Source: Apophysomyces variabilis (Eukaryota; Mucoromycota; Mucoromycetes; Mucorales; Mucoraceae). From it: a stretch of 64,000 nucleotides of DNA. The notes under the pieces are model-generated. The model searched no databases. It had not been told where the DNA came from and saw only the letters and a program-made list of their open reading frames with translations. The DNA is taken from positions 186,001 through 250,000 of the forward strand of contig MZZL01000399.1 in the NCBI GenBank assembly GCA_002749535.1. The letters are read 5' to 3'. Shown here piece by piece: positions 46,492 through 57,004 of the stretch. The translations under genes and the position numbers were made by a program. Position 1 is the first letter of the stretch. Each line of letters opens with the position of its first letter.

Positions 46492-47242
46492 TTTTATTGC
46501 CAGTAAAATTAAGCTGGTTGGTTAATAAACAAAATTACTTTTGCATAATCTCGATATACTGTCTCGCTGAGTAAAACAGCTAAACTTCCTCAGACCATCC
46601 GTTCGACACACTAAGGTCATGTACAATCAATGTGATTACTTTGACAATCCGCCCAATTTTAGTTGTGCAAACGCTACAGCATCGATACACATCGCAGGAG
46701 CTAGTTAAATGAAGGCAGAATGTTGGTTGCTGATACTGCAGAAGCACAGAAGAAAATTAGATAAAACTGTAGCCTGCAATTATGTTGGGTAAGGACATGT
46801 AACATAGATGCTGTTAGAAGAACCATAGTTCGTTATGCCTACAAAAGCAACGCAAAGTGATTCAAGTAACAGTTCCATTTTATTGATGAAAGCGTCAATA
46901 TTAAGGAGAGGAAATAGTCTGCACCACAAAGATAGTCTTGCTTGCTCGTGATAAACTTTGTGCGCGGAGAGTAATGTTGTAATTTCCCGCTTAGGCTGCA
47001 TTAGAGTTTAAATTCCCGGGATTCAAACGATACATAAGCTTAATCTTAACACAACACTTTCGCCAATTCCTGATAGGAGTTATGCAGGTTAGTTCTGATC
47101 ATAACATATGCATCGCTCTTTATTGCTGAGTAATTTTGTTTGATTATTTTAACCTTTTTTTCGCCTTTGTCCCTACTTTGTCTGTCCTATAATATACAAT
47201 GGATATTGATGAAAATATGAAATGCTTTCTGATGGAACAAGG
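46492..47242. other. Intergenic, 3' flank of member C
   Basis: No supported gene. From about 47.1 kb the sequence shows weak similarity with the 3' flank of member B, including TATAATAT and CAATGGATATTGATGA-like strings. Confidence 0.4.
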
Positions 47243-48154
47243 TCAATAGCTTGCTTGTCCCGGAACTCCAGCTTCCGTGATTATGGTGTCTATTCCTTTT
47301 AGATACTCGTAGATGCTTTCTATCGTTGCATCTGGATCTTCTTCCTGCACTTGTTGCCGATGTCGAATGTAACTCCTCAAATTATGTAGAACCTCTCTTA
47401 GTTCCAGTGTTTGCGGGTCGTAGCCTTGTAGATTATTGACGATATTTGTAGCCAATTCTTCTACAGCCGATACATTGCGCACGTTGGGTGTAGTCTCAAG
47501 CAGCTCCTGATTTTCTTGATCGTCCTCTCCGGAAACCCTTCGTCTTAACCTTGTACGAAGATTCGCTAACTCCGGTGTGACAGCATTGCCTTCTTCCATA
47601 TATCTAAGCGTGTCATCGAAGAACGTATTTAACCCTTCTTCAGCTTCAGGTGCAATAGAATCTTGATCAGACGTTAAGAATGAATGCAGAGATGGCTCAT
47701 CGGAAGAGGTAGAAGATGTCGGTGATGGGGGAGAGTAAAAGGATGAATGATAAGATAGACTCGAGTATGAAACAGCTGATTTGGAAGGAGGGAAGACAGC
47801 AGAGGTTGGATTAAGGGAAGAAATATTGGAAGGGCAAGTAGAAGTTGTGATGAGTGATGAATAAGAGATAGGGTCATCAGACAATGGAGGGACAACTGAA
47901 CACGGAGAAGGAAATGAAAGTGGACAGGAAGATGAGGGATTTATGGAAATATCGTTTGATGGAGCCTCAGCTTGAGTTGAAACTTGGTTTATCGAAACAG
48001 ACCAGGAATGATCGTCGTAGTTGTCGAGATTGACACAGCAAAAACGACGGATTTTCTTTAGTGCAGAGGTTACTTTACGTAGACTGTTGACTATGGTTTT
48101 CTTGGTTCCGTTAGCCGTCTTTTTCGGGCGACAGATAGATCGTAGAAAAGCCAT
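47243..48154 (-). CDS. Ser-rich protein with two C-terminal modules (local family, member C)
   Basis: A single-exon gene of 303 residues starting at the ATG at 48154. It is the close paralogue of member B: same basic N-terminus (RPKKTANGTKKTIVNSLRK, then KKIRRFCCVNLDN), a longer Ser/Pro-rich linker (SSPSYHSS, SPPSPTSSTSSDEPS), then modules TLRYMEEGN ... ELANLRTRLRRRV and LATNIVNNLQG ... TLELREVLHNLRSYI. It ends with an extra tail (ATIESIYEYLKGIDTIITEA) that member B lacks. The linker differs most, as expected for disordered sequence. No enzyme motif was seen. Function unknown; nucleic-acid or membrane contact through the basic N-terminus is only a guess. Confidence 0.65.
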   Translation of the reverse strand: MAFLRSICRPKKTANGTKKTIVNSLRKVTSALKKIRRFCCVNLDNYDDHSWSVSINQVSTQAEAPSNDISINPSSSCPLSFPSPCSVVPPLSDDPISYSSLITTSTCPSNISSLNPTSAVFPPSKSAVSYSSLSYHSSFYSPPSPTSSTSSDEPSLHSFLTSDQDSIAPEAEEGLNTFFDDTLRYMEEGNAVTPELANLRTRLRRRVSGEDDQENQELLETTPNVRNVSAVEELATNIVNNLQGYDPQTLELREVLHNLRSYIRHRQQVQEEDPDATIESIYEYLKGIDTIITEAGVPGQASY

Positions 48155-48499
48155 AGCGAGGATTGTAAAGGAAAGGGAAGGGGAAGAGCAACAAGAGTAT
48201 AATGGAATGAATCCCTTTTTTTTATCTATTTATATGGAAGAAGATATTGTTTATTAGCTTGTGGACGCTTGCCATGTGTTTTAGCATACTCCATCTCTAA
48301 ATAAACAAGCCAATGTTTGCTTGTTGGCGCGTTATAACTAGATTCACCACCAATTGTGTATATATGATCAAACTTTGAATTAGAGAAAAAGTCCGCAAGG
48401 AAATGTTCAGAGAGGGTAATTATCTTTCAGCACACAAGCGGTTGCACCTTTTCTATGACGTTCTGATGACTTTTTGCATTGTTTGAAGTGACATAACAG

Positions 48500-48528
48500 C
48501 GTGTGTCACCTGTCATATGTGACACACG
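48500..48528. repeat. Perfect 10-bp inverted repeat with 9-nt loop
   Basis: CGTGTGTCAC at 48500-48509 pairs exactly with GTGACACACG at 48519-48528. It lies about 350 bp upstream of the ATG of member C. It could be a palindromic protein-binding site or a hairpin. Confidence 0.6.
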
Positions 48529-49129
48529 AAGCGGCATGCCTCTTGTGGCTGAAAAACTTTTTCCTTAATGGGTAGAAGGGGTACCGAAAGAGAAAAGCAA
48601 AGAAGAAAGGAAACAGACGGAATAGTTCGGTAGATGGATCCGATGTACGATAATTACTTGCATCATAGGATACCGTTATTCACTTGTCAATGACGGCATG
48701 AGTCAGGTGAAAGCATATGACATAGAGACTTAACAGATTTAGACCCAAAATGGCGTATGAAAGGCCCTGCTTTTTTCTTTTTCCAGTATCAATCAGTGAT
48801 CTGTGATTATTGATAGCACCAAATGCTAAATAGCGCCTTTCAACCCCTTTCGTGCCTGCAGCCTTCATAGCAATAACATGCATGTAATTCTATAAGCCAA
48901 CAAAAAATGCTCCTAAAGAAATGCATAGCTGCTCTTCATCAGCAATGGCAAACCTACTTTGTAAAGGTTAAGAGAGAGAGAGAGAGCAGTTGTGAAAGTA
49001 TTATAAATGAGTACACAACAATGTTGCTGTTTTTCCCTCCAATTTCCAACAATTCCATTATCTCTGGCATCATTAGATATCTTTTTCTCTACCATTTGAG
49101 CGTGAACACCTGATACAGCAAGTACAGGG

Positions 49130-49225
49130 TGTCACGCTCGAAGCATATGTCTTCTCGGACGTCAACTTTGCATTAGATGATCGTATACATAAATTTACTC
49201 CAGTTTCATCTGAATTCTTCTATTA
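49130..49225 (+). pseudogene. Coding-like remnant resembling the one at 44.3 kb
   Basis: The frame reads GVTLEAYVFSDVNFALDD, then RIHKFTPVSSEFFYY and a stop. It resembles DVNVAFDIDDEAHFPVNS in the plus-strand remnant upstream of member B. No start or intron was identified. Confidence 0.25.
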
Positions 49226-50689
49226 CTGATGTCGAAGCAATTCCATGTAACTTGCGCCTTCGGATGGCTTGTGAATTCGTCTCCAACATGACCAGATATC
49301 CGTCTTGTTGATTAATGTGTTAATTATTATTGAACAAGTCATGAAATCAACAGTTTCCGTTTCAGGGTTGGCAATTCCCCAAGGTGCATAATTGATGGTT
49401 TACGCTGGCGTTGTGCGAAGTGCATTGTTGACGATAGAACACTATCACAACGAACCTACAAGCATCATCCCATGTTTGCGCGCGTTTGTTGCACCAATCC
49501 CATAACTGTAACCGTTTGAACACTCCACCTTATTTGGGAAGCATTGCTATATAGAATCTTTTTAACAGGCTTACCATTTTGGATTCTCCTTCCGGTATCG
49601 AAATATTACGTGCTGCTTTGTTTTCGCAAGCTTTCCTTTTTTCTGTTTTGTATGATGACGTTTCTGATTGCAATCACATATGAGTTAACGAATCAAGTCT
49701 TTTTTCTCCGAAGTTAATTCTGCATTTTTATTACTAAAAGTTCGCTGAGGTTTATGGTCAATGATCCGAGCAATTTGTACCCTTAAAAGCGCTGCTGTAT
49801 TTGCATGTACATCACAGTTTGTTTTATCCTGTATACACCAAACTCTTAGTACGTCATACATTGCTTTCTGGTGCTATCGATCTGCCTTACCGTAGCTGTC
49901 TATATAAAAACCTTCCTAATCGCCAGCATCTACAGGAACACGGCGTTCCCTTACATGCCTTATTCATTGTTAACTAAACCCAAAGTTGGATGCATTATAG
50001 GATATTTTATGTGCAATATCAACATATTTACGTAACGTTTGCCTTCAAGAGCAACGAATAATTATTATCTAAACAAATATGGGACAAACAGTTCAGCCAC
50101 TTCTCCAATAATATTTACGGGATTTTTGGCGCTAAAACTTAAAACTATTCAAAAGAGAACACTATGCGCTCACATACTTTTTTTTTCGTACCTGTTAATC
50201 GGGGAAACATCTAGCTTAACACCTAAGGATAATTCTACCTTCTAATCCTCCGTCTCGGTTGGTTTTTTTTTTACTTGATTAAGGGAAGAAAGACGTCCAT
50301 AAGTTTTCCGATAAATGATCATTTTTCTAATCCGTTCTCTTTTCTGCTGAATCAGGTCTGTAAGCGACGAAAGTGTTGCCAAGCGAACCAAAAATCCTTC
50401 TTAAATCTAAATCATCGTTTGTTTTTGTGGCACGGACAATTTGCTATCCAAGATATCCGTGTGTGTAGGGCACAAAGAGGGATCATTGGAAGGAGTCACT
50501 TGTACCACCTCGCGTTTCCGTGTCCAAATTTTTTTCTTTTGAACACGCGATGTCTGTCATCCTGACACTCTTTTCAAAGGATCAACAGTCACCGGAGATT
50601 GGATCTCTTCGGATAAAAGAAAAAACACCTATGCAAAAGTTCAGCACTTTCTTCAAACAAACAAGAACGGACACGCAGATATACACACC

Positions 50690-51996
50690 ATGGCCACTGA
50701 TCGCGTATATAACTTTGGTGCAGGACCAGCAAAAATGTAAGCTGGCGTTTATTGTATGTTTGTTGCTTTTTAACCCAACGATGCTTTCCGACATGTTAGC
50801 CCTGAAGCTGTGCTGCAGAGAGCACAAAAAGAATTGCTGAATTATAACAATACCGGCATGTCCGTAATGGAACTCTCTCATCGCTCAAAACCGTTCGCGG
50901 CTATTTTGGCTCATACGAAAGCAACGTTGACCAAACTTCTTGACATCCCAGACAACTATGAGATTTTGTTCATGCAAGGTGGAGCCACGACCCTTTTCTC
51001 AGCTTTGTTCTATAACCTTATCGCTGCGAAGCAAGTGGCATTGGGCAATGAGGAAGAGGAAATCGTGGTAGATTACATTGTCACTGGCGCATGGTCCAGC
51101 AAGGCTGCCCAGGAAGCCGATCGATTGAAAGCGGGTGTACGTTGTCCGGTCCGAGTGAACCGTGTGACAGACGCCAAAAAGGTACGAGGCGCCTACAATG
51201 GCATTCCAGAAGAAGCCGACTGGAAGCTGTCCGATCCAAAGCAACACAATGTGGCCTACGTCTATTATTGCGATAATGAGACCGTACATGGTGTTGAATT
51301 TGCTGATGTGCCCAACGTCGATCCCTCTGTTCCCTTGGTCGCCGATGTGTCCAGCAACTTCCTGTCCCGACCCATCCCTGTCAACAAGTTTGGCGTGATT
51401 TATGGAGGTGCTCAGAAGAACTTGGGTCCAGCTGGCGTTTCTATCTTAATTGTCCGCAAAGACCTGATCGTGGAGTTGGCCAAGGGTCCTCTTCGACCGC
51501 TCATGTTGGACTTTGACACGATGGCGAAGAACGATTCGATGTACAACACTCCACCGACGTTTGCCATTTACATGGTTGGCCTCATGTTGGATTGGCTTGT
51601 GGAGCAGGGAGGCTTGAAGGCTATTGGAGATATAAACCAACGTAAAGCGGAGAAGCTGTATAAGGTGATTGACAAAAGCGCTATTTACACATGCCCTGTG
51701 GATCCTCGCCATCGTAGCAAGATGAATGTCGTTTTCACCATGTCTGAGGCATTGGAAAAGGAGTTTTTGAAGGGAGCGGAAGAGAGAAGAATGGTGCAAT
51801 TGAAAGGCCATCGTTCTGTGGGTAAGTGATCGTATTTTTTTTGCTATGATGTGCTACATTCAACGCTAACATGGGAATCTGAATTTCTTTTGCAGGAGGT
51901 ATCCGTGCTTCCATTTACAATGCAATGTCAGAGGAAGGTGTGGATGCCTTGATTGATTACATGGTTCAATTTGAAAAGGACCATCCCTCATTGTAG
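50690..51996 (+). CDS. serC: Phosphoserine aminotransferase
   Basis: Three exons (50690-50736, 50800-51821, 51896-51996) give 389 residues. The start [16 protein letters not shown] is spliced to [13 protein letters not shown]. Family motifs are [35 protein letters not shown] and the pyridoxal phosphate lysine in [12 protein letters not shown] (Lys about 221), ending in [11 protein letters not shown]. The enzyme transfers an amino group from glutamate to 3-phosphohydroxypyruvate in serine biosynthesis and also acts in the pyridoxine route in some organisms. It is cytosolic. It is the only plus-strand housekeeping gene in the otherwise gene-poor 39-57 kb stretch. Confidence 0.95.
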
Positions 51997-52719
51997 AATA
52001 TTTATAACATTGAATTAAAACTGTAATAATCTTCTCGTTTGTTTTCGTTTAAAGTTAGAGCATATGTTGTGTGTGCAACATAATGAGTCATTACACAAGA
52101 GAAGATGACTCCTTGTTTGTTTCATTGGATGATCGATCGACAAACTTCATTGTTGCGAAGACGCTCGATAAGTACATCTTGTCCAAACGTAATTGAAACT
52201 GTTAAGCTCCGGTGTGCTTCGGGGTCAAGGCTGTCTTGCTCCTTTCTCTTCTGCCATCCTGCAGAAGACGCAAGTGCAGAGAGGTTGACCTGCACGAATA
52301 ATGCCTTTCCCTGCATGTCTTTGTCGGGGATGATGAGAAACGAATCCTTAAATCTCTCACAGATGAAAAGACGTCATCTTCGAAGCATGCTAGTCTTTAT
52401 CATTCATTGACATAGAATCAGAGCGGTAATATAGGGTTCCCCCCACACGTAATACTGTGTGCTTTCTGTTGCCAATCATAAATTGTAACAAATAAGGGGC
52501 AGGCTAACTCTTGTGATAAACGTAAAATGGATCCAAAGTTTATGTTTATTTGGCTTTCAGGCCCAATATGAAACAAGAGCGAAGCATGTATAAAACAAGA
52601 AAGGAGAAGAATTACATTTTACTTACAGTACTAACCCAGAAAAGATCCACCAATGAAAATCAACAAAAACAAGGGAAAAAAAATAAAGATGAACATCACA
52701 TTTGTACAGTGGAGAGCTG
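51997..52719. other. Convergent 3' spacer between SerC and member D
   Basis: About 720 bp between genes pointing at each other. No gene is supported; small frames on both strands look like chance. Confidence 0.5.
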
Positions 52720-53478
52720 TTATGCTTCATGGTAGGATTTTAAGGTGGGTACCAGTTGTTGTAATTCCTGCGTGATCGCTCCATGCTCTGAGATATAAAG
52801 GAGAGTATTGGAGGCTAATTGGACCAGGTCAGAATGGATGGGCTCCTCTATTTCTGTGGCAACACTCTTCCGGACAGCCGTGCGAACAGGCCTTGTTTTA
52901 TAGTAGTTGCGAATGAATTGTGAATGGGTTTGCCATTTCAAGCTCACATCTGGATCAATTCGGTTTAACAAGGCGTCAATCGGCCCTGGAGACAAGAGAT
53001 CGAGTTTAGATGGTTTGGGCTGAGAGATCGGTCCATTGGAGTGAGCAAGAATGGTATCGGTTGATTCTTTGAAAGGCATGATGACGGGAGGATAGGTTCG
53101 TTTTGTGTTGGGGGTAGGAATAGGGCAAGCCAGCGTTTGCTTTTTGGGAGATGCATCTTCTTGGGAGGTCGCATCAGTGGTGGAACTGGATGATAAGATA
53201 GAAGCGGAAGAAGAAGAAGAGCTGTTGATAGAAACATGATCGGATTCTGTGGAAGCAGCAGTGGAATGGGTCCATGTGGAGGATGAGGAGACCAGCTCAT
53301 CATCAAGGATGACCTGTTCGTTATGTTCAGGCTGAGAAGGAGGAGAAGGTCGGTTAGCCTTCCATCGTCGTAGAGTCGCGTGTAAAACCATGGACCAAAC
53401 TGGTTTTCGGCATGGCGATATATGAAAGGTAGTGGTGCTCCAAGCAAGACGAGGAGGAATTTTCTTTCCGGAGAACAT
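52720..53478 (-). CDS. Ser-rich protein with one C-terminal module (local family, member D)
   Basis: The ORF extends upstream to 53658, but the Phe/Lys-rich extension looks untranslated, so the ATG at 53478 (MFSGKKIPPRLAW) is preferred, giving 252 residues. The N-terminal part has WSMVLHATLRRWK. A long Ser/Thr linker follows (SSSSASILSSSSTTDATS). A central ordered part reads PIDALLNRIDPDVSLKWQ and IRNYYKTRPVRTAVRKS. The C-terminus is one module: LVQLASNTLLYISEHG ... QELQQLVPTLKSY. It groups with members A, B, C and E by architecture and strand. No other homology recognised. Confidence 0.6.
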   Translation of the reverse strand: MFSGKKIPPRLAWSTTTFHISPCRKPVWSMVLHATLRRWKANRPSPPSQPEHNEQVILDDELVSSSSTWTHSTAASTESDHVSINSSSSSSASILSSSSTTDATSQEDASPKKQTLACPIPTPNTKRTYPPVIMPFKESTDTILAHSNGPISQPKPSKLDLLSPGPIDALLNRIDPDVSLKWQTHSQFIRNYYKTRPVRTAVRKSVATEIEEPIHSDLVQLASNTLLYISEHGAITQELQQLVPTLKSYHEA

Positions 53479-54379
53479 AGATGAAAACAAAGGGAAACAA
53501 AAAGGATAAAAAAAGAAAAGATTGAGACTAGAAAAAGAGAGTTTAATTAGAAGCCTTTTATGAGACGGATCATCTTTCTTCTTCTTCCTCTTCCCCCCAA
53601 GTTTAATAATCTTAATGATAATCACAGCAAAAAAAATCTTATAATTACATCGTGCCATTTATGGTTGTCCTCGTAATGAAGAATCGCTAATCATACTAAT
53701 TAGAAGCATGGATGCATGCTTGATCTACAGCATCGATCACTCTTTATCTCTATTCATTTAATTCTACACTTGGCTACCTTTTCATCTGATACACTTTTTC
53801 TTTTCTCCTGGAATGTTTTTAACATATCCGCCTAACCTTACCTAAAATACCAATGACGAATGGATAAGGAGGCCCATTTAGGAGTGATCAGTGACACTTA
53901 CAAATCCAATTGCCATTTCTCCGTTCCTTTTTTGCTGACATTCATCAGTTTATGCTCTTGTTCTTTTTCTTCGATTCTTTTCTGCACTTCATTGTTGTCT
54001 TAACAGGAAGAATGAGATTGTAACCTAGCAACGTTGTAAATCGTCATGTGGATGCTTGTGTAACATGAAAGGAACAAGATCAAATCGGATGATGATAATG
54101 GCGTTTTGCAGTTTTCTACTTCCCACGCAACTTTTTTTTTTGTTTAGGACTTGCAGAACAAACGCCCAAAAGTCAAAATAGAAACAAAAAACTTATCGTC
54201 ATTTATTTATTAGATAGAAACTTGCATCGCATAGCATGGATAGGCGGGAACAGAGAAAAGTGAAATGAGGTTGTAATATTTGCGCGGGTTCCATGATGAT
54301 GGAATGATCTGAAGAGAAGGAAAAAAGAAATAGAGGGATGGAGGGCTTTTGATGAAAAAAGGGAGAGAGGCTCGTGCGT
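53479..54379. other. Intergenic between members D and E
   Basis: About 900 bp, AT-rich, with no supported gene. It must hold the promoter of member D. Confidence 0.45.
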
Positions 54380-55033
54380 TTATAAATGGTCCGTTTTTTT
54401 TTCAGCGTTGTTTTCGATTGAATGACGAATATATTCTTCCAACTTTGGACGTAGCTCATCCAAATCGGGTGACAAAGCCGTTCGGTCTGGATAAGAGTCC
54501 AAGTGAGCCAGCACATCCTCTACCAGTTGTCTAAATTTCTCAAGGTCTTCAGTGGTACATAATTCCACCTGGAGATCAGCCTCCTGTGGCGAAGGCAACG
54601 CCGGCGCTGGCGTTGGCGCTGTTAGTTCTTTTTTGGGTGACTTTGACTTTTGCTGCGACTTCAGATGCTGTAGTCGTCGTGCAGATTTCGCGACGTGGCG
54701 ACGGGGAAGGACTGCCATGACAATGGTTAAGGACTTTTTCCAAATGACATGGTCAGGCATAAGGAGTTTTGGGAGTACTTTGACGTTTGTCGCCGCCGCC
54801 GCTGCAGCTGTTGCTGTTGCGGGCGTTGCACCTCCTGCCGTCAATCGCCGGCGCGAGGAAGCATTGGTAGCAGCGATACCCAATTGGATATCGACAGGAC
54901 GATGCATGGAGGTGACTTTGGCGATTTTGCGACTGAACATAAAGAATGGATTGACTTGTTCATCTTCCCCCCTTGTCTTCTCCGTAGCTGGGTGGCGTGG
55001 GTATTTGTGCGGGTGAGGACGAGTAGCAAGCAT
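54380..55033 (-). CDS. Ala/Pro-rich protein with one C-terminal module (local family, member E)
   Basis: The first ATG is at 55033 (217 residues); an alternative ATG at 54940 (MFSRKIAKVTSMH) resembles the start of member D and would give 186. The middle is Ala/Thr-rich (ATPATATAAAAAATN), then basic (VLPRRHVAKSARRLQHLK) and Pro/Ala-rich. The C-terminal module is FRQLVEDVLAHLDSYPD ... SPDLDELRPKLEEYI, with four extra residues between its two halves. This region has higher GC content than the surrounding sequence. Function unknown. Confidence 0.55.
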   Translation of the reverse strand: MLATRPHPHKYPRHPATEKTRGEDEQVNPFFMFSRKIAKVTSMHRPVDIQLGIAATNASSRRRLTAGGATPATATAAAAAATNVKVLPKLLMPDHVIWKKSLTIVMAVLPRRHVAKSARRLQHLKSQQKSKSPKKELTAPTPAPALPSPQEADLQVELCTTEDLEKFRQLVEDVLAHLDSYPDRTALSPDLDELRPKLEEYIRHSIENNAEKKTDHL

Positions 55034-57004
55034 GACGAAAAGAATAAGGAAACCACCTAGCAAGAACAGAAGGAAAAAAACAGGAAAAGGGAAGAGAGAA
55101 AGAGAGAAGAAAGCGTAAGAAGAGAGATAAGAAGAGAGAAAGGGAGGTAAAGAGGGGTCTGAAGTTCAGTGAAATAAAGCGAAGAATCCCCGTTTCCCAG
55201 TTAACTCAAGGCAAGGGCTGAACAGGAGCGATACGGAAAAACTAGGTTCGGGGTTCAAGGACTCTGCAACGACCGCGGGCACTTCCCACAATGACCGCTG
55301 TTTCTTACGCCCCACCATTTTCCTTTCTCGTCACAAATGCGAAGCTAGTACTGAAGCCCCTGTATCCTTGCCTTCTTCATTTTCTCTTTATGAAAAATTA
55401 ATGAAATCACACAGTTCTGCTGGTTTACTGATCACTCTAACTGTCATGTTACGCCTCAGTTCGATCCATGTTGATATGCATATTTTTCAGACAATAAATC
55501 TCTCTCAGATCAATTCCTTTAGATACGCCCATATGTAGGGTATGTTCTGCTTTATTGTGATAAGGAAGAAAAAAGGTCCCACTATACCTTGAATATCAGA
55601 CCGTGTGCTGGTATTCTCATCGTCCGATGACCATCTAAGATCAATGGTTGACGTTCTTCTATTACCTTTACAAACGTCATGTCGCAGCATGACCCCGGTA
55701 TGGAAGACATTGTATGTATAGTTCCGCATGCCGCATGTCATTGTTGCAGTCTAGAAAAAAAGGTTAGTGTATATTTTTGGTTTTATCGGAAAGCAAGCCG
55801 TCGCCTCCCATATCGGGAACACTTGCGCTTTCATCACATCTATTCCCAACATGAGGACTTGCTTGTTTCTATTGAATGGACATCCGCGTGCAGAAGATGA
55901 AAGAAAAGAAAGGAAAGACCAACTGGTGACTCTTAAGCGATCGATGCTATAGCATAGTAGCCGTGGTATTTGTTGTCATCCGCAACTAAAAGCGATCAAT
56001 ATTATGAATGCACTCGAATGAAATGTTCATTGTTCTTGTCCATTTTGATAATGCCAAACGAGAAGAGAAAATTAGTGAAAAAGAAAAAAAAAGCAATGAT
56101 GTTTTTCTTTTTTCTATTTCTCTAGTTCGATCTCCTTTTTTGTTAGCCCCCATGCCAACGTACTCGTTACACAATCAAAACGGTAAGCACATTTTCCTTT
56201 CCTATCGCCATCTGATTGGAAGAATTGGAGTGAGAGACCTTGTGACTCTGCCTTTATTCTTCCCAAAAGAGGGCGTTGATCAACCGAGGGATGGGAAAAC
56301 GACACGATGAATAAAATGGTTGTGTTCGAAAATAGTACTATAGCAATTTGTCATGTATGCATAGAGACATTACCCTGATAAACGTTTATTCTTTTATAGA
56401 AGATGTCAACAATGCTGGAAATGAAATCTACCAAATATGAAATAGTATAGACACACTAGTGATGCATATCCTTAGTAGCATGATATATAGAGAGAGAGTA
56501 TATCAGAAGCATTCGCTTTGTCCATGTGAGAAAAGACAACAAGCTTCTGATCTCCGAAACAAAAAAAATTGCAAGTCAAAAAACAGTAGAGGCCTGAGAT
56601 AGATTATAGCGCGGTGCCTGGTTTTCTTTTCAACCCGTGTTCTTCTCCTTCCCCCGTCATCTCTCTTTACTTCCTTAAATTACAGTTCATCATCATAATG
56701 TAGGTTTATACACCTCATATATAACCATACACTTGACTCTTATCATCTCAAAGTGTCTTCCTAGCGTCCTCTTCCTCCTACTTTGCAGGATCTTGTCTTC
56801 TCCCCTGACCAATGCAAGGCCATTCATTAGGTAAAACGCTCTAAATAAAATATAGAAAATTACTTTATTTATAACCAACCTACATTAAAACAGATAAAGA
56901 TTCTATGTCGGTCGAGGTGGCGTCCCGGTAAATTCTACTTCACACTTTGTCTTGTTTGTTCTCTTGGACGTGACTGACGTAAAATTAGGGAAGGAGATAT
57001 CGAA
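55034..57004. other. Intergenic with unassigned small frames
   Basis: About 2 kb. A minus frame at 55505-55741 (CKGNRRTSTIDLRWSSDDEN), a plus frame at 55767-55952 (GFIGKQAVASHIGNTCAF) and a plus frame at 56008-56310 look partly protein-like, but no start, splice junction or family ties them together. The last 300 bp are the promoter of the PAS kinase gene. Confidence 0.3.

Larger units (their letters stand above)
48155..50689. other. Gene-poor 2.5-kb stretch
   Basis: Holds a strong inverted repeat (annotated separately), a GA dinucleotide run near 48970-48987 and a coding-like remnant near 49130. The rest is AT-rich with no recognisable gene. Its right end is the promoter of the SerC gene. 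Confidence 0.45.

Noticed and set aside
53479..53658. Upstream extension of member D with a hydrophobic Phe-rich stretch
   Set aside because: It is encoded by A/T-rich leader-like sequence, and the ATG at 53478 gives a start resembling that of member E's internal ATG.
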